DNA of 8,312 bases from Anaerolineales bacterium UBA5069. Lineage in GTDB: Bacteria > Chloroflexota > Anaerolineae > Caldilineales > Caldilineaceae. The position numbers and the translations under genes are program-made. Below, in pieces: positions 6,598 to 8,312 of this stretch. Where the stretch lies: assembly GCA_002415895.1 (NCBI GenBank), contig DIAV01000299.1, positions 5,112-13,423 of the forward strand, read 5' to 3'. Below the pieces are notes generated by a model. It saw only the letters and a list, made by a program, of their open reading frames with translations. It ran no database searches and was not told the DNA's origin. Position 1 is the first letter of the stretch. Each line of letters starts with the position of its first letter.

Positions 6598-8312
6598 ATG
6601 CTACGACATTTCACCCTGCGGTTCATGAAGCTGGTGGATGGCCTCATCGCCTGGGCGTGCCGGCAGCCTTGCCTCGCTGCGGCGATTGGCCTCTGCGTGC
6701 CAGTCGTACTCTATTATGCGCCACTGCTGCTGGGGCTGCGCACCTTTCCCAATGGCGACTTCACCCACCATTTCCTCGATTTCAGCCTCTTTCAGGCGCA
6801 AGCGCTGCGCGATCTGCGCCTGCCGCTGTGGAACCCGCACACCTTTAGCGGCCACCCTTTTCTGGCCGACACACAGGCCGCCGTCTTCTACCCGCTGAGC
6901 AATGCGCTGCTGGCCATCACCCTGCCGCTGCGCAGTGCTGCCGCGCGCCTCTACCTGCTGCAGGTGGAGGCCATTGCACAGACTGCACTTGCGGGCTGGT
7001 TTGTCTATCTGCTTGTGAGGGAGTTGGTGCAGCAACGCTGGCCTGCGCTGCTGGCCGGGATTACCTTTGCGCTTTCGGGCTATCTCACCGCCTACCCACC
7101 CCTGCAACTGGCAGTGCTGCGCACGGCCATTTGGCTGCCGCTGATCCTGTGGTTGCTGCTCAAGACAGCGCGCGCCACACAGGCACACACACCCGCGGCG
7201 TGGCGCTGGCCGCTGTGGACAGCCGCAGCGCTGGCGTGTGCCTTTGCGGCGGGCCACCCGCAGACGTTTCTCCACATTGCCTGGGTCACAGTGGCGTGGT
7301 CGCTGCTGCTTGTTGGGCTGGCAGCGCGCGCCGGCAGTTGGCACGACGCCCTGCGCCTGGGGCTGCGGCTGGCAGTGGCTGCACTGCTGGCGCTGGGGCT
7401 GGCCGCTGCGCAACTCCTGCCGAGCATTGAATTCACGGGCCTCAGCGTGCGCGCGGATGTCTCGTATGCGTATGTGAGCGGCGGCTTTCCGCTGCGCGAC
7501 ACGTGGCAACTGCTGCTGCCGCGCGTCTTTACATGGTATAGCCCGCTCTATGTGGGTGTGCCTGCGCTGGCGCTTGTGGCCGCGGCTGCGCTGGGGCTGC
7601 GCACACAGCGGGGCACGCGCACGGGCGTTGGCGCGGCCACGCTCTTCTTCATGGCGCTGGCGCTGCTGGCTCTGCTGCTGGCGTATGGCGACAATGCCTT
7701 CCTCTACCCTGTCTTCTACAGGTTTGCGCCCGGCTGGGATTGGTTCCGCGGCCAGGAGCGCGCCGCCTACCTCGTTGCACTGGCGCTGAGCGTGCTTGCG
7801 GGCATGGGTGCGGCCGCGCTGCCCGACATGCACCGCATCACCCGGCGCAGGCTGGCGGCCGTTTTCGGCGCATGCATGATTGCGGCCACCTACGCGTTTG
7901 GCCTGCTCTGGCAGTTGCCCGCCGCAACGGTGCTGAGCAACGCTGCGTTTCTGGGCGTGGCGCTGCTCACGATGGTGGCCGCCGTTTGTGTTGCGCTGCT
8001 GCTCTGGCTGCCCGGATGGAGCAGCCGCCGCGCCCTGCTGCTCTATGCATTGACGCTGGCCACGCTCTTTGCGGGCAGCTTTGGGCGCAACCTGGACACG
8101 GGCACACCCGCCGACAAAATGCGCCTCTCGCCCGAGGTGGCGGCGCTGGACGCGGCTGTGCGTGCGGCGCCTGCCGCCAATCTGGGCCTGCCCAGCCGCG
8201 CCTACAACGAGTTTCGCGCCCAGGAAGATTACGCCATGCGCCTCGCGCCTGCTGATGCGGCAGAACGCCCCTGGGTGGAGGATCTCTGGGGCAGCAGCCC
8301 GCTGCGCCTGGC
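6598..8312 (+). CDS. YfhO-family membrane protein (3' partial)
   Basis: The frame is open from ATG 6598 to the window edge, giving 571 residues; an in-frame TAA at 6580-6582 excludes an earlier start, and AAAGAG at 6581-6586 is a weak ribosome-binding site. ATG 6625 (residue 10) is an alternative. Residues 50-100 carry the family signature: GDFTHHFLDF, then LPLWNPHTFSGHPFLADTQAAVFYPLSN. Further matches are AGHPQTFLH (218-226), LLPSIEFTGLSVR (273-285), SPLYVGVPALAL (315-326), WFRGQERAAYLVALALSVLAGMG (382-404) and EDLWGSSPL (561-569). About ten hydrophobic segments are seen. YfhO proteins are GT-C-like; the Bacillus subtilis member is needed for glycosylating lipoteichoic acid, so a role in adding sugars outside the membrane is likely here, with unknown acceptor. 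The missing C-terminus probably holds an outer domain and perhaps a last helix. Base composition matches the neighbouring genes. Confidence 0.88.
   Translation, partial: MLRHFTLRFMKLVDGLIAWACRQPCLAAAIGLCVPVVLYYAPLLLGLRTFPNGDFTHHFLDFSLFQAQALRDLRLPLWNPHTFSGHPFLADTQAAVFYPLSNALLAITLPLRSAAARLYLLQVEAIAQTALAGWFVYLLVRELVQQRWPALLAGITFALSGYLTAYPPLQLAVLRTAIWLPLILWLLLKTARATQAHTPAAWRWPLWTAAALACAFAAGHPQTFLHIAWVTVAWSLLLVGLAARAGSWHDALRLGLRLAVAALLALGLAAAQLLPSIEFTGLSVRADVSYAYVSGGFPLRDTWQLLLPRVFTWYSPLYVGVPALALVAAAALGLRTQRGTRTGVGAATLFFMALALLALLLAYGDNAFLYPVFYRFAPGWDWFRGQERAAYLVALALSVLAGMGAAALPDMHRITRRRLAAVFGACMIAATYAFGLLWQLPAATVLSNAAFLGVALLTMVAAVCVALLLWLPGWSSRRALLLYALTLATLFAGSFGRNLDTGTPADKMRLSPEVAALDAAVRAAPAANLGLPSRAYNEFRAQEDYAMRLAPADAAERPWVEDLWGSSPLRL

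Noticed and set aside
6601..7833. Antisense open frame (410 codons) opposite the YfhO-like gene
   Set aside because: Low-complexity Arg/Gln-rich translation; the + frame carries the YfhO signature.
1..8312. CRISPR arrays, tRNA/rRNA genes, insertion sequences, phage or defence genes
   Set aside because: No regularly spaced repeats, no tRNA-like cloverleaf, and no transposase, integrase or defence motif seen on either strand; the window reads as ordinary chromosomal envelope genes.

Overview
The window is GC-rich and all recognisable genes lie on the + strand. Lineage was not tested. The gene style suggests a free-living bacterium of the Chloroflexota (Anaerolineae/Caldilineae-like): an HtrA-like protease followed by a bacterial SH3 domain, large polytopic GT-C glycosyltransferases with beta-sandwich tails, and a YfhO-type protein. 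That placement is inference from gene content only.

Layout. (1) Bases 1-1700 hold the 3' part of a secreted or envelope trypsin-like serine protease with a PDZ domain, a Pro-rich linker, an unassigned domain and a C-terminal SH3b domain; its start lies before the window. (2) Bases 1701-1907 are a spacer with a very long (30 bp) hairpin plus T7 tract, read as the protease terminator, and just after it a candidate promoter. (3) Bases 1908-3935 encode a GT39/PMT_2-like membrane glycosyltransferase. (4) After 42 bases, 3978-6383 encodes a second, different polytopic GT-C-like protein, probably in the same operon. (5) Bases 6384-6597 are a second spacer with a perfect 15 bp hairpin with a GAGA loop, and a cluster of short direct and inverted repeats with an AT-rich spot. 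(6) From 6598 to the window edge runs the 5' part of a YfhO-family membrane protein.

The three membrane proteins all belong to the group that transfers sugars from lipid carriers on the outer face of the membrane. Together they suggest a locus for decorating an extracytoplasmic polymer, glycolipid or protein. The acceptor and sugar cannot be read from the sequence. The protease is separated by a terminator and need not be functionally linked. I see no tRNA, rRNA, CRISPR array, insertion sequence or phage gene, and no clearly undescribed system; the most unusual items are the parallel multidomain build of the two adjacent glycosyltransferases and the structured spacers.
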